Positions 6,550 through 14,117 of a stretch of DNA of 22,517 nucleotides are shown here, in pieces; the stretch's first letter is position 1; every line of letters starts with the position of its first letter. The notes under the pieces are model-generated. The model was not told the DNA's origin and searched no databases. It saw only the letters and a list, made by a program, of their open reading frames with translations. The stretch comes from Lachnospiraceae bacterium UBA3802 (lineage in GTDB: Bacteria > Bacillota > Clostridia > Lachnospirales > Lachnospiraceae), in NCBI GenBank assembly GCA_002369155.1, contig DFEM01000192.1, forward strand, positions 1 to 22,517, read 5' to 3'. Position numbers and translations under genes: made by a program.

Positions 6550-7707
6550 TTACCAGTCGCTGTCCCAGTCACTTCCGCCCGAATCCCATGAGTCGCTTGA
6601 ATCCCATGAATAATCGGAGCCGCTGTCGGAATCGTTGTCATTACTTTTGCTTGCTTCGTATTCAGCCTGTCTTCTTAAATCTTCCTGGTATTCTATATAA
6701 TCGTCAGACTCCGTAAAATCGGTAATCTGAGTCTCGCTGTCCCAGGTAGGTGTATACCAGAAATCAGTCGCTACATTCTGGTGCTTCAAATCTGAAGGAA
6801 CATCGGTCATGAAGACTTCATCCCAGTCAGAATCTTCTTCGTTGTATACATACCAGCCATGATCCTGATCCGGCTTCATGTGGTAGTAAACATCACCGTC
6901 GTACGAGTAATATCCCTGAGTTACGGTGAAATTATTAAGATAATCCTGATAGACCTGGCTGCCTGTGAAATCGGATTTGCCATAACTTGAATCATAATCG
7001 GAGGATAAGAAATAATTCTTTGCTTTTACCTGATATCCGATTTTCCCGGGATAAGAAGTGGTCTGTTTCCAGTCTCCCAGTTCATCGTCATAAACGGCCC
7101 AGCCTTTTTCGTCGCTTCCGTAATGATAAAAGAGCTTTCCCTTATAATACTCTTCATCATTGTACATATAATATCCGTTTTTAGCCGGAGCCTCATTTAT
7201 GAGAAGATATCCGATTATGACTGCGCAGAAAATCATCGGGCCGAAAAATCCGATTAAAGTTCCAAGACAGGAAGATCTTCTTCGACTTTTCCTTCTTGAT
7301 GAAGAAGCATGAACAGACTTCCCCTGACTTATATTACGGCTTTTTTGTTCGAGTATTTCCTGTTTTAATCTCGTTAAAAGTTCGTTTACGGCAAAAGCTT
7401 CATCGCTTCCTTCGTACCTTACCGCTCTGCTTCCGTCGGCTTTGTTTTTGTATACTATGAAATTGCCGGTATTTTCATCCTTATAGATACCAAACGCCTT
7501 TGCTCCCGTATAATTCTTACCGATAAAGAATCTTGTGACATCTTCGGGCGGAAGACCTTTTGATTCATACCATTGTTTTAATCCTTCAATAGTGATAGGT
7601 TGATCGGAAGTGCTTCTTCTGACATTTGAGTTTGTTGCGCCGCAGCTTGGACATTTTTCCAAAGTATCGTCAAACATCGAGCCGCAGTATTCGCATTTAA
7701 TTTTCAT
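6550..7707 (-). CDS. zinc-ribbon membrane protein with duplicated ectodomain
   Basis: This protein has 385 residues. An N-terminal zinc ribbon has CxxC pairs at C5/C8 and C19/C22. A conserved cytoplasmic domain (about 38-120: 'LKQWYESKGLPPEDVTRFF', 'GNFIVYKNKADGSRAVRY') is followed by a very basic stretch (SSSRRKSRRRSS) and one transmembrane helix (148-170). Outside are two copies of an approximately 80-residue unit (178-258 and 265-344), each with GYY-x-Y, YY, GW-x-VY, DW and a closing DFT-x-Y block. The C-terminal tail (about 352-385) is almost only S, D, W and G. AGGGGG lies 10 bp before the ATG. It follows the 52-aa gene by 47 bp. I do not know a function; the layout suggests a sensor that couples an outside Tyr/Trp-rich module to a cytoplasmic zinc-ribbon domain. 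Confidence 0.75.
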   Translation of the reverse strand: MKIKCEYCGSMFDDTLEKCPSCGATNSNVRRSTSDQPITIEGLKQWYESKGLPPEDVTRFFIGKNYTGAKAFGIYKDENTGNFIVYKNKADGSRAVRYEGSDEAFAVNELLTRLKQEILEQKSRNISQGKSVHASSSRRKSRRRSSCLGTLIGFFGPMIFCAVIIGYLLINEAPAKNGYYMYNDEEYYKGKLFYHYGSDEKGWAVYDDELGDWKQTTSYPGKIGYQVKAKNYFLSSDYDSSYGKSDFTGSQVYQDYLNNFTVTQGYYSYDGDVYYHMKPDQDHGWYVYNEEDSDWDEVFMTDVPSDLKHQNVATDFWYTPTWDSETQITDFTESDDYIEYQEDLRRQAEYEASKSNDNDSDSGSDYSWDSSDSWDSGGSDWDSDW

Positions 7708-7754
7708 ATCCGCATTCCCCCTTTCTTTCCACTATTGATTATCACACATTTATT

Positions 7755-7913
7755 TCAATCCTTAAACTTCTTTTTTCGAAAATTTTTGAATTTAATATGT
7801 GTATTTGGAAAAATATCCGCCTTTACGGAATCTATAAGTCTTTGTTCGAAAAATATCGAATCCATGAACTGTTCGTTTATTTCATTCGCATCCGATACTC
7901 TTGTATAAGCCAT
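7755..7913 (-). CDS. small hypothetical protein (52 aa)
   Basis: A short reading frame starts at ATG 7913 behind a near-perfect AAAGGAGG (6 bp spacing) and stops at TGA 7755. The product begins MAYTRVSDANEINEQFMDSI and ends FRKKKFKD: a mixed helix-like front and a basic, lysine-rich tail. It sits 35 bp after the oxidoreductase stop and 47 bp before the zinc-ribbon gene on the same strand, so a three-gene transcript is likely. No frameshifted continuation is visible in the next 40 bp. Family not recognised. The evidence is mainly the ribosome site and position. Confidence 0.6.
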   Translation of the reverse strand: MAYTRVSDANEINEQFMDSIFFEQRLIDSVKADIFPNTHIKFKNFRKKKFKD

Positions 7914-7948
7914 TTAAATCCTCCTTTAAATAAGCCATGTATTTCCGT

Positions 7949-8923
7949 TTAATAAAATCCGATTTCGGAAAGAACCATATCGATTAATTTTGCATTCTTT
8001 AGGGAAAACTCTTCGGTAATAAAAGGCTTTTCTTCGCTTAAAATGCACCTTCCCATCTGTTCTATTTCAAGGGAGTAATTATGAGGATTAGTAACCTTTC
8101 TTTCGATTACACCGTCATTTGTGTAAATCTTGTAAGAAACTTCTCCCTCCTGATTATATTCAACTTCGGATCTTATGGACCCTTTGCTTCCGTGTATGAA
8201 GAGTCTGTCAAATCTTGAATTGGTATTCTCTCCTAAAATCATTCCGACATTAAACGAAGCACGGATACCGTTTTCAAACTTAAGTATTGCCGCTGTATTC
8301 AAATCAACACCGAGATCGGAGAATTCCGCATCGGCTTTCACAAAAACGGGATCAGAATCCGTAAGGCTTAAAAACATCGTGGTGCAATAACATCCGAGAT
8401 CGTACATGGCACCGCCGCCAAGTTCCTTATGGAGTCTGAAATCCTCTTTATATCCCTGAGTGATAAATGCGGATTCCATATAATCCACTTCACCTATAAT
8501 TCCGCTCTTAACATCTTCTTTAAGACTTGCAATGTAGGGGCTGTGAAGATAAGCATAAGCCTCCATAAGATATACGCCGTTTTCTCTTGCCGTATCAAAC
8601 ATCTCTTTTACTTCTTTTGCATTAAGCGCAAGCGGTTTTTCGCAAAGAACATGCTTTTTCTTTTTTAATGCTTCTTTAACCCATTTTATGTGTATGTCAT
8701 TGGGAAGCGGAATATAAACTGCCTGAACTTCGGGGTCGTCAAGCAATTCGTCATAGCTTCCGTAAGCCTTTTCAAAACCGTAATCTTCCTTGTATTTATT
8801 GGCTTTCTCAATACTTCTTCCCGCTATGGCATAAAGTTCGCAATTATCGGCTTTTTTCATACCGGGAATCATTCCCCATCTTGCAATATTGGCAGTTCCC
8901 AAAATACCCCATTTAACTTTCAT
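7949..8923 (-). CDS. Gfo/Idh/MocA-family NAD(P)-dependent oxidoreductase
   Basis: This protein has 324 residues. An N-terminal Rossmann fold begins 'WGILGTANIARWGM' (G-x-x-G-x-x-x-A class for the dinucleotide). The family's hallmark E-K-P is at residues 95-97 (VLCEKPLA), and the C-terminal alpha/beta domain has 'LGGGAMYDLGCYCTTMFL'. Such enzymes oxidise or reduce a carbinol of sugars, inositols or trans-dihydrodiols using NAD(P)H. The DLGCYC block resembles the dihydrodiol/xylose dehydrogenase branch more than the DxGxH branch. Optimal AGGAGG is present before ATG 8923. Upstream is the terminator of the TIR gene, and downstream are the 52-aa and zinc-ribbon genes. The neighbourhood gives no pathway, so the substrate is open. 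Confidence 0.88.
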   Translation of the reverse strand: MKVKWGILGTANIARWGMIPGMKKADNCELYAIAGRSIEKANKYKEDYGFEKAYGSYDELLDDPEVQAVYIPLPNDIHIKWVKEALKKKKHVLCEKPLALNAKEVKEMFDTARENGVYLMEAYAYLHSPYIASLKEDVKSGIIGEVDYMESAFITQGYKEDFRLHKELGGGAMYDLGCYCTTMFLSLTDSDPVFVKADAEFSDLGVDLNTAAILKFENGIRASFNVGMILGENTNSRFDRLFIHGSKGSIRSEVEYNQEGEVSYKIYTNDGVIERKVTNPHNYSLEIEQMGRCILSEEKPFITEEFSLKNAKLIDMVLSEIGFY

Positions 8924-9021
8924 ACAAAACCTCCTGAATAGTTTTTTCTAATACTAACCGGATTTCTTCCATTCTTCTACTTATACTTCGTACTGACATA
9001 TATCATTTTTTGTTATGTTTA

Positions 9022-9065
9022 TAAAAAAGGGGATCAATGAATTAAAGATAATTCACTGTCCCCTT
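9022..9065 (-). terminator. intrinsic terminator after the TIR gene
   Basis: AAGGGGA (9027-9033) pairs with TCCCCTT (9059-9065), extended inward by TGAATTA/TAATTCA with one bulge and one mismatch. On the minus strand the hairpin is followed by TTTTTTAT. It starts 14 bp after the TIR stop codon. Confidence 0.85.
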
Positions 9066-9078
9066 AAAGAACCTATAT

Positions 9079-11220
9079 TTAAATAGCCATGAGCATGATG
9101 TAAAGACACGCAATCACAAACATATCCAAAAGAAGCGATGCAACTGATCCAACATGTGTATATTGCCTGTGTTTATCCGCTAAGATATCATATATGGCAA
9201 TTCCTGCTCCTATGATATTAAGTGCCGGAATGAATGAAAAAATCAAGGCAATAAGACCCAGAGCTGAATCCGTTCTTTTAACTTTTGAACCGGTTTCCGT
9301 AGGAATGGACATATTTATAAGCGCATCATATTTTTTTGCCTCATCCTTATAAATTTCCTTTATCTTCGTTTGAGCCTTGAAATAATCGTCATCATGGATT
9401 TCAATAACATTATTTTCTATAATACGATTTTTCTTGAATTCTTTAAGCAAATCGGAAGCAAACTGACTCAGTTTGGTACTTGCTTTATCAGTTATAAGTT
9501 TCAATTCGTTAAGCGTCTTTTGTAAATCGACCGTAACATGAAGCATCTTATTTTTTAATCTGTTAAGATAATAAGAATTATTGGTCGCCATATACGCTAT
9601 TACGGGAATAATAATTGCGATTATCCTGAAGAACGGGGCTGCATTTGTATTATAAGCAGACAGCACCGAAAAAACAATTACGGCAATCGTGGCTATAATA
9701 TCCACAATCCAGTTGTATGAAAGCATAATGGCCACACCCAATATAATTAAAGGGAGTCCCACACTTGCCGAAAGCAAAATTCCTTTCCTGTTGAGAGAAT
9801 TCAGTATAGCTACCGAAATCAAATTTCCAAGTAAATACAAAAATACTCCGGCCGCGAATGTGTATCTTAAAATATAATTGTAACTTTCAACTTTTTTGGC
9901 AATTGTTGTGGCTTTTTCTTTGATTCCTAAAATATCTCTTCCTTCCGGCGTTTCCTTTGAAAATTCGTTAACGTATTTTATGGACTCATTCTCAAGGAGC
10001 CGGTCGAATTCCTTTTGTTGTTCAAGATTATTATTGCAGGTCTTCGCAATTTCCAAAAATTCTCTTTTTTGAGCTTCGTCGGCATATTGGATTGCCTTGC
10101 TGTAATCGGGTTCTTCAAAAAGGTTTGCTTTTAATTTGGAAATTGTTGACGGAGTACATTTATACTTATTTATCAGTCTGAGCCAATACCCTTCGGCATC
10201 CTCCGGATATAAATTCAGGAAATTGTTAATTGAATTTACCGCTCTGAAATGGTCCCTCATTCTGACAATCTTTAAGACTTTCTGATAAGCCTCTTCTCTG
10301 TCGGGTTTGTCATTTGCTTTCTTTGTAACCTTGCTTCTTAAAAAGCTTTCAACATTGTCGGCAAGATTTTCCAAAGCATCGTCTTCGCCCAAAAGAGCCG
10401 CCTGTTTTTGTGCGAAAGCTCTGGGAAGTTCTTCGGGATCGTCACACGCAAAGAACATCTGCTTTGAGGGATTATCCTGCATGAGTTTAAGGAATCTTCC
10501 CCATTCGTTCTTAACCCATACAGACATGAAATATTCCGATCTCGTGCCTATTACAACCATTGCTCTTGCACTTTTTAAAGCCGCGAAAATATAAGGTTCG
10601 TAATCAACGCTTAGTTTTGATTTAAGAGTTACTCTTGCAAAGAATACTTTGAATCCTCTGCTGGTCAAATCTCTGTAGAGTGCATCGGCCACTTCAACAT
10701 CTTCGGTCTTTTCTCCAGTAGCCTCATCCGTTTCCTTGTAACAGATAAATACGTCGTAGGGCGATTCGTTTTTTGCGATGTTAAGATATTCGTTTTGTAT
10801 TTTATTTATATAGTCGGCTTCTTTTTCAAGTGTTGCCTTTTGTTCCTTATCTGCAGCAGAAAGAGCCTCAACATAATAATGGTAAGAAAGAATGCTCTCC
10901 TCTCTTACTCTGTGCATTGTCGGTATGTATTTATCAGAAATGGGATCCGGAACATATTCGATACCGTATTCGCAAAGAGTACGATACCAAAGAATATCGG
11001 CCGTCGGAACATTTTCGGCAAGAATGTTATCGTAAATTCTTGCAGCATTGTCAAATTCACGTTCCTGTCTTAATTTATTGGCACGATTAAGCTGATTGAT
11101 GTATTTGTTTGCTACATCAGATATGAAATTCGTTGCGCCGCAGTATTCGCAAACGCAAAGATTGGACTTTACTTTTAAGATTCCCCCGCAACACCTGCAA
11201 TTTAATGCTTCGATTTCCAA
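9079..11220 (-). CDS. zinc-ribbon / TIR-domain / multi-pass membrane protein
   Basis: This protein has 713 residues and a TTG start at 11220 with AAAGGAG 7 bp upstream; the first in-frame ATG is over 100 codons inside. Order: zinc ribbon (C8/C11 and C24/C27), a helical TPR-like segment (about 35-150, 'EFDNAARIYDNILAEN'), and a TIR domain (about 153-295). The TIR domain has strand A 'SPYDVFICYKETD', BB-loop region 'RGFKVFFARVTL' and 'SVWVKNEWGRF', with E239 at the position of the catalytic glutamate of NADase TIRs. A second helical stretch (about 310-420) follows. Six hydrophobic segments come last (450-474, 480-500, 503-522, 529-546, 652-680, 691-712), with a coiled, charged loop at about 560-640. 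It lies 36 bp behind the ArsR gene with no terminator between. Bacterial TIR proteins cleave NAD+, bind nucleotide signals or assemble; which applies here is unknown. Confidence 0.85.
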   Translation of the reverse strand: MEIEALNCRCCGGILKVKSNLCVCEYCGATNFISDVANKYINQLNRANKLRQEREFDNAARIYDNILAENVPTADILWYRTLCEYGIEYVPDPISDKYIPTMHRVREESILSYHYYVEALSAADKEQKATLEKEADYINKIQNEYLNIAKNESPYDVFICYKETDEATGEKTEDVEVADALYRDLTSRGFKVFFARVTLKSKLSVDYEPYIFAALKSARAMVVIGTRSEYFMSVWVKNEWGRFLKLMQDNPSKQMFFACDDPEELPRAFAQKQAALLGEDDALENLADNVESFLRSKVTKKANDKPDREEAYQKVLKIVRMRDHFRAVNSINNFLNLYPEDAEGYWLRLINKYKCTPSTISKLKANLFEEPDYSKAIQYADEAQKREFLEIAKTCNNNLEQQKEFDRLLENESIKYVNEFSKETPEGRDILGIKEKATTIAKKVESYNYILRYTFAAGVFLYLLGNLISVAILNSLNRKGILLSASVGLPLIILGVAIMLSYNWIVDIIATIAVIVFSVLSAYNTNAAPFFRIIAIIIPVIAYMATNNSYYLNRLKNKMLHVTVDLQKTLNELKLITDKASTKLSQFASDLLKEFKKNRIIENNVIEIHDDDYFKAQTKIKEIYKDEAKKYDALINMSIPTETGSKVKRTDSALGLIALIFSFIPALNIIGAGIAIYDILADKHRQYTHVGSVASLLLDMFVIACLYIMLMAI

Positions 11221-11256
11221 TGTAATTCTCCTTTTACTATCCCCTTTAAAAGTTAA

Positions 11257-11622
11257 TTATTTCGGACATGTTATTTCCATCACTTCTTCTATCATGCTGT
11301 GAAGCATTTTGCATTCTTCGGTATCCGCCGCTCTGTAATAAACCTCTTTGCCTTCTCTCCTTGAAACGATGAGTCCGCTGTTTTTTAAAGGTCTTAAGTG
11401 ATGCGATACCGCCGGTGATGACATATCAAGAATGGCTGAAATATTGATTACACACTCCTCATAATGACACAAAAGCCAGAATATTCTTATTCTTGTCGGA
11501 TCCGACAACTGCTGGAACAAATCAGCCACGGTTTCAAAACTGGATTCGTTGGATAAATTGTTCTTAAGTCGCTCTATTCCTTTTTCCTCTCCGTGCTCAT
11601 GCGGAAGTACAAATTCTGCCAT
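11257..11622 (-). CDS. ArsR/SmtB-family metal-responsive repressor
   Basis: This 121-residue protein starts at ATG 11622 behind GAGAGG; 24 further upstream codons lie in promoter DNA and are rejected. A winged HTH (about 35-100) has 'LSDPTRIRIFWLLCHYEECV', recognition helix 'DMSSPAVSHHLRPLKNSG' and wing 'IVSRREGKEVYYRA'. These are strong ArsR-family features. The C-terminal helix 'DTEECKMLHSMIEEV' carries D, C, H and E residues where SmtB/CzrA proteins bind Zn(II), and 'EECV' lies near the alpha-3 site of CadC-type sensors. The N-terminus has an HEHGEE patch. It is divergent from the HMA/cadA pair, the usual arrangement for a Zn/Cd-derepressed exporter. The sensed metal is inferred from the ATPase type. 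Confidence 0.88.
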   Translation of the reverse strand: MAEFVLPHEHGEEKGIERLKNNLSNESSFETVADLFQQLSDPTRIRIFWLLCHYEECVINISAILDMSSPAVSHHLRPLKNSGLIVSRREGKEVYYRAADTEECKMLHSMIEEVMEITCPK

Positions 11623-11656
11623 AATCAATTCCTCTCGCTTAACTACACATATAAAA

Positions 11657-11685
11657 ATACTATCACGAAAAATACATAAAATCAA
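11657..11685 (-). promoter_or_regulatory. promoter of the arsR-TIR transcript
   Basis: The minus strand has TTGATT (11685-11680), a 17-bp spacer, and TAGTAT (11662-11657), with TG one base before the -10 (extended -10). It gives a leader of about 30 nt before the ATG at 11622. Confidence 0.45.
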
Positions 11686-11704
11686 ATAATGCAAAAATAA
11701 CTTG

Positions 11705-11733
11705 TTGACAAAGAATTAACCCTGTTATATGAT
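11705..11733 (+). promoter_or_regulatory. sigma-A promoter of the HMA-cadA operon
   Basis: A perfect TTGACA (11705-11710), exactly 17 bp of spacer and TATGAT (11728-11733). The start is near 11740, 50 nt before the ATG at 11791. Confidence 0.75.
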
Positions 11734-11749
11734 AAAGAAAAAGAACGAT

Positions 11750-11771
11750 TAAACGATTGCTTAATTGTTTA
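11750..11771. promoter_or_regulatory. ArsR-type operator candidate
   Basis: The inverted repeat TAAACGATT-GCTT-AATTGTTTA matches at 8 of 9 arm positions. It begins about 10 bp downstream of the predicted start of the HMA-cadA transcript and ends 9 bp before its AGGAGG. The size and AT-rich make-up are in line with ArsR/SmtB operators. Confidence 0.5.
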
Positions 11772-11790
11772 TCGGAATTCAGGAGGTCAT

Positions 11791-12009
11791 ATGAAAAAAT
11801 CGTACAATATCGAAGTTGATTGCGCCAACTGTGCAAATCTTATGGAGGATGCCGCAAACAAAACAGACGGCATCAAAAAAGCGACCGTTAATTTCATGAC
11901 ACAGAAAATGATTGTTGAATTTGAAGACGGCGTTGATGAAAAAACTGTTATGAAACAGGTATTAAAGAACTGCAAAAAAGTTGAAGACGATTGCGAAATC
12001 GAATTTTAA
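11791..12009 (+). CDS. free HMA (heavy-metal-associated) domain protein
   Basis: This 72-residue protein is a single ferredoxin-like HMA fold with the metal site D10-C11-A-N-C14 (VDCANCANLME). The DCxxC form with an acidic residue before the first cysteine is typical of N-terminal domains of Zn/Cd/Pb-transporting ATPases, whereas copper chaperones usually have MxCxxC. Two more cysteines (C61, C68) lie in an acidic C-terminus (KVEDDCEIEF) and could supply extra ligands. AGGAGG is 4 bp before the ATG. It is 79 bp ahead of the P-type ATPase gene, which lacks such a domain, so it probably acts in trans as that pump's metal-binding domain or metallochaperone. Confidence 0.88.
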   Translation: MKKSYNIEVDCANCANLMEDAANKTDGIKKATVNFMTQKMIVEFEDGVDEKTVMKQVLKNCKKVEDDCEIEF

Positions 12010-12088
12010 TTATTCCCCCTTTTAAAAACTGAAATCCACACATGATTTATTAAACACTTTTTTATAACTGAAATTATAAGGACTGAAT

Positions 12089-14014
12089 ATGAATAAAAAG
12101 CAAAAGAAAATGTTAATCCGAATAATCATATCCGCTTCTTTGATGATTGTACTTTTTATCCTGTACAAGATTCTCGGACCGGATGAAGAAAAAGCCAAAA
12201 GCGGCATCATTCATGAGCCTTTCTGGTTTATCGCATATATGGTGCCTTACGTAATCATCGGATATGACATTATAAAGAAAGCTTTTAAAGGAATCATTAA
12301 AGGACGTCCTTTTGACGAGAACTTTTTGATGGCTGTTGCGACAATCGGAGCCATAGCTATCGCACTTATCAAAAAAAGCGGCGATTATACCGAAGCCATC
12401 GCCGTAATGCTCTTTTACCAGATAGGAGAACTCTTCCAAAGCTACGCTGTCGGAAAGAGCAGAAAAAACATCAGCGCTCTTATGGATATAAGACCTGATT
12501 ATGCAAATGTCGAAATAGACGGAAAACTTGAAAAAGTATCTCCCGATGAAGTATCCGTATCTGATATCATCACTGTATTCCCCGGTGAAAAAATACCCAT
12601 TGACGGTATTATCGAAGAAGGTGATTCAACACTTAACACTTCGGCATTAACCGGCGAAAGTCTTCCAAAAGACGTTAAGGCCGGCGATGAAGTAATAAGC
12701 GGCTGCATCAACTTAACGGGAGTTTTAAAGATAAAAACAACCAAGGAATTCGGCGAATCGACCGTATCCAAAATACTCGAACTCGTTGAATCCTCGTCTT
12801 CGAATAAATCAAAATCGGAAGCATTCATATCAAAGTTTGCCAAGATTTACACACCTGCTGTTGTAATCAGTGCGCTTTGCCTTGCAATACTTCCTCCGCT
12901 TTTCTTACTGATCACAAAACAGTCTCCTTCCTGGGGTGACTGGATTTACAGAGCCCTTACATTCCTTGTAATCAGCTGCCCTTGTGCATTGGTTATAAGC
13001 ATTCCTCTCTCATTCTTTGCGGGAATCGGAGGTGCAAGCAAGGAAGGAATACTTATTAAGGGTTCCAATTACCTTGAATCACTTTCAAAGACCAAATATG
13101 TTGTCTTTGACAAGACCGGTACTCTTACAAAGGGTGTGTTTAATGTAAACTGCATACATCATAATACGATGGATGAAGAAAAGCTTTTGGAATATGCCGC
13201 ACACTGCGAAAGTGCATCCTCACATCCCATAAGCATCAGTCTTAAAAATGCATACGGAAAAGAAATAGATTCAAACCGTGTAACGGAAATAAAAGAAATT
13301 TCGGGACACGGAATTACCGCAAAAGTTGATGAATTGAAAATCGCCGCAGGCAATGAAAAATTAATGGAAAGCCTCGGACTTGAATATAAGCCCTGTCACA
13401 AAAACGGTACCATCGTTCATATGGCCGTCAATGACGAATATGCCGGACATATCGTAATATCCGATGAAGTAAAGCCTGATTCCAAAGAAGCCATAAGCAA
13501 TCTTAAAAAAGCAGGCGTTAAGAAAACCGTTATGCTTACGGGCGATCTGGAAAAGGTAGGAAAAGAAGTCGGCGATTCGCTCGGAGTCGATGAAGTATAC
13601 GGCAATCTCCTTCCGGCAGATAAAGTATCAAAAGTCGAAGAACTCATAAATAAAAAAGGCAGGAACGAAGTCCTTGCTTTCGTCGGAGACGGTATAAACG
13701 ATGCACCCGTACTTGCAAGAGCAGATATAGGTATCGCAATGGGAGCCCTCGGTTCCGATGCAGCCATCGAAGCTGCCGATGTTGTGCTTATGGATGATAA
13801 TCCCGTAAAGATTGGAAAAGCAATAAAGATATCAAGGAAATGCCTTCGTATCGTTTATGAAAACATTGCCTTTGCCCTCATAATCAAATTCGCATGCCTG
13901 ATTCTCGGAGCATTCGGAATCGCAAATATGTGGGTGGCAATCTTCGCTGACGTCGGTGTCATGGTAATCGCCGTATTAAATGCAATAAGAGCCCTCAATA
14001 CCAAAAATTTATAA
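12089..14014 (+). CDS. cadA: Zn/Cd/Pb-type P1B ATPase (CadA/ZntA family)
   Basis: This 641-residue protein drives ATP-dependent export of divalent soft metals. Motifs: actuator TGES (188-191), membrane CPC (297-299, SCPCALVIS), phosphorylation site D341 in DKTGTLT, the His-Pro of the nucleotide domain (SSHP, 379-380), and GDGIND (533-538). K600 in TM7 and D621 in TM8 (FADVG), 21 residues apart, match the Lys and Asp that define the Zn/Cd/Pb subgroup (as in ZntA). The usual N-terminal HMA domain is missing; the first helix begins by residue 10, and the neighbouring 72-residue HMA protein supplies it separately. AAGGA lies before the ATG. An efficient terminator follows immediately. Confidence 0.93.
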   Translation: MNKKQKKMLIRIIISASLMIVLFILYKILGPDEEKAKSGIIHEPFWFIAYMVPYVIIGYDIIKKAFKGIIKGRPFDENFLMAVATIGAIAIALIKKSGDYTEAIAVMLFYQIGELFQSYAVGKSRKNISALMDIRPDYANVEIDGKLEKVSPDEVSVSDIITVFPGEKIPIDGIIEEGDSTLNTSALTGESLPKDVKAGDEVISGCINLTGVLKIKTTKEFGESTVSKILELVESSSSNKSKSEAFISKFAKIYTPAVVISALCLAILPPLFLLITKQSPSWGDWIYRALTFLVISCPCALVISIPLSFFAGIGGASKEGILIKGSNYLESLSKTKYVVFDKTGTLTKGVFNVNCIHHNTMDEEKLLEYAAHCESASSHPISISLKNAYGKEIDSNRVTEIKEISGHGITAKVDELKIAAGNEKLMESLGLEYKPCHKNGTIVHMAVNDEYAGHIVISDEVKPDSKEAISNLKKAGVKKTVMLTGDLEKVGKEVGDSLGVDEVYGNLLPADKVSKVEELINKKGRNEVLAFVGDGINDAPVLARADIGIAMGALGSDAAIEAADVVLMDDNPVKIGKAIKISRKCLRIVYENIAFALIIKFACLILGAFGIANMWVAIFADVGVMVIAVLNAIRALNTKNL

Positions 14015-14016
14015 AT

Positions 14017-14065
14017 AAAAACAGTACTGCAAATATTCGATATTCCTCCTGCAGTACTGTTTTTT
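14017..14065 (+). terminator. intrinsic terminator after cadA
   Basis: A 15-bp stem (14017-14031 with 14050-14064), core ACAGTACTGCA/TGCAGTACTGT, with an 18-nt loop ends in TTTTTT on the plus strand. It starts 3 bp after the cadA stop. Confidence 0.88.
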
Positions 14066-14071
14066 ATAAAC

Positions 14072-14111
14072 AAAAAACGCATGTGATAAGCCAATGCCTC
14101 TCATATGCGTT
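14072..14111 (-). terminator. intrinsic terminator after rpe
   Basis: AACGCATGTGA (14076-14086) pairs with TCATATGCGTT (14101-14111), with one G-T pair. On the minus strand the hairpin is followed by six T. It abuts the cadA terminator, so the convergent genes have back-to-back terminators. Confidence 0.85.
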
Positions 14112-14117
14112 ATTTTT

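Noticed and set aside
9689..11302. Several plus-strand frames opposite the TIR gene
   Set aside because: They are shadows of the 713-codon gene, with no ribosome sites or recognisable domains.
11623..11694. 24-residue extension of the ArsR protein
   Set aside because: It covers the predicted promoter; the ATG at 11622 has a GAGAGG ribosome site.
11791..12009. Copper chaperone CopZ
   Set aside because: The site is DCxxC rather than MxCxxC, and the partner ATPase has the Zn/Cd/Pb Lys/Asp pair.
3612..14104. Terminator-like hairpins as CRISPR or mobile-element ends
   Set aside because: They are single hairpins with T-tracts next to gene ends; there is no repeat-spacer periodicity, no transposase and no target-site duplication.
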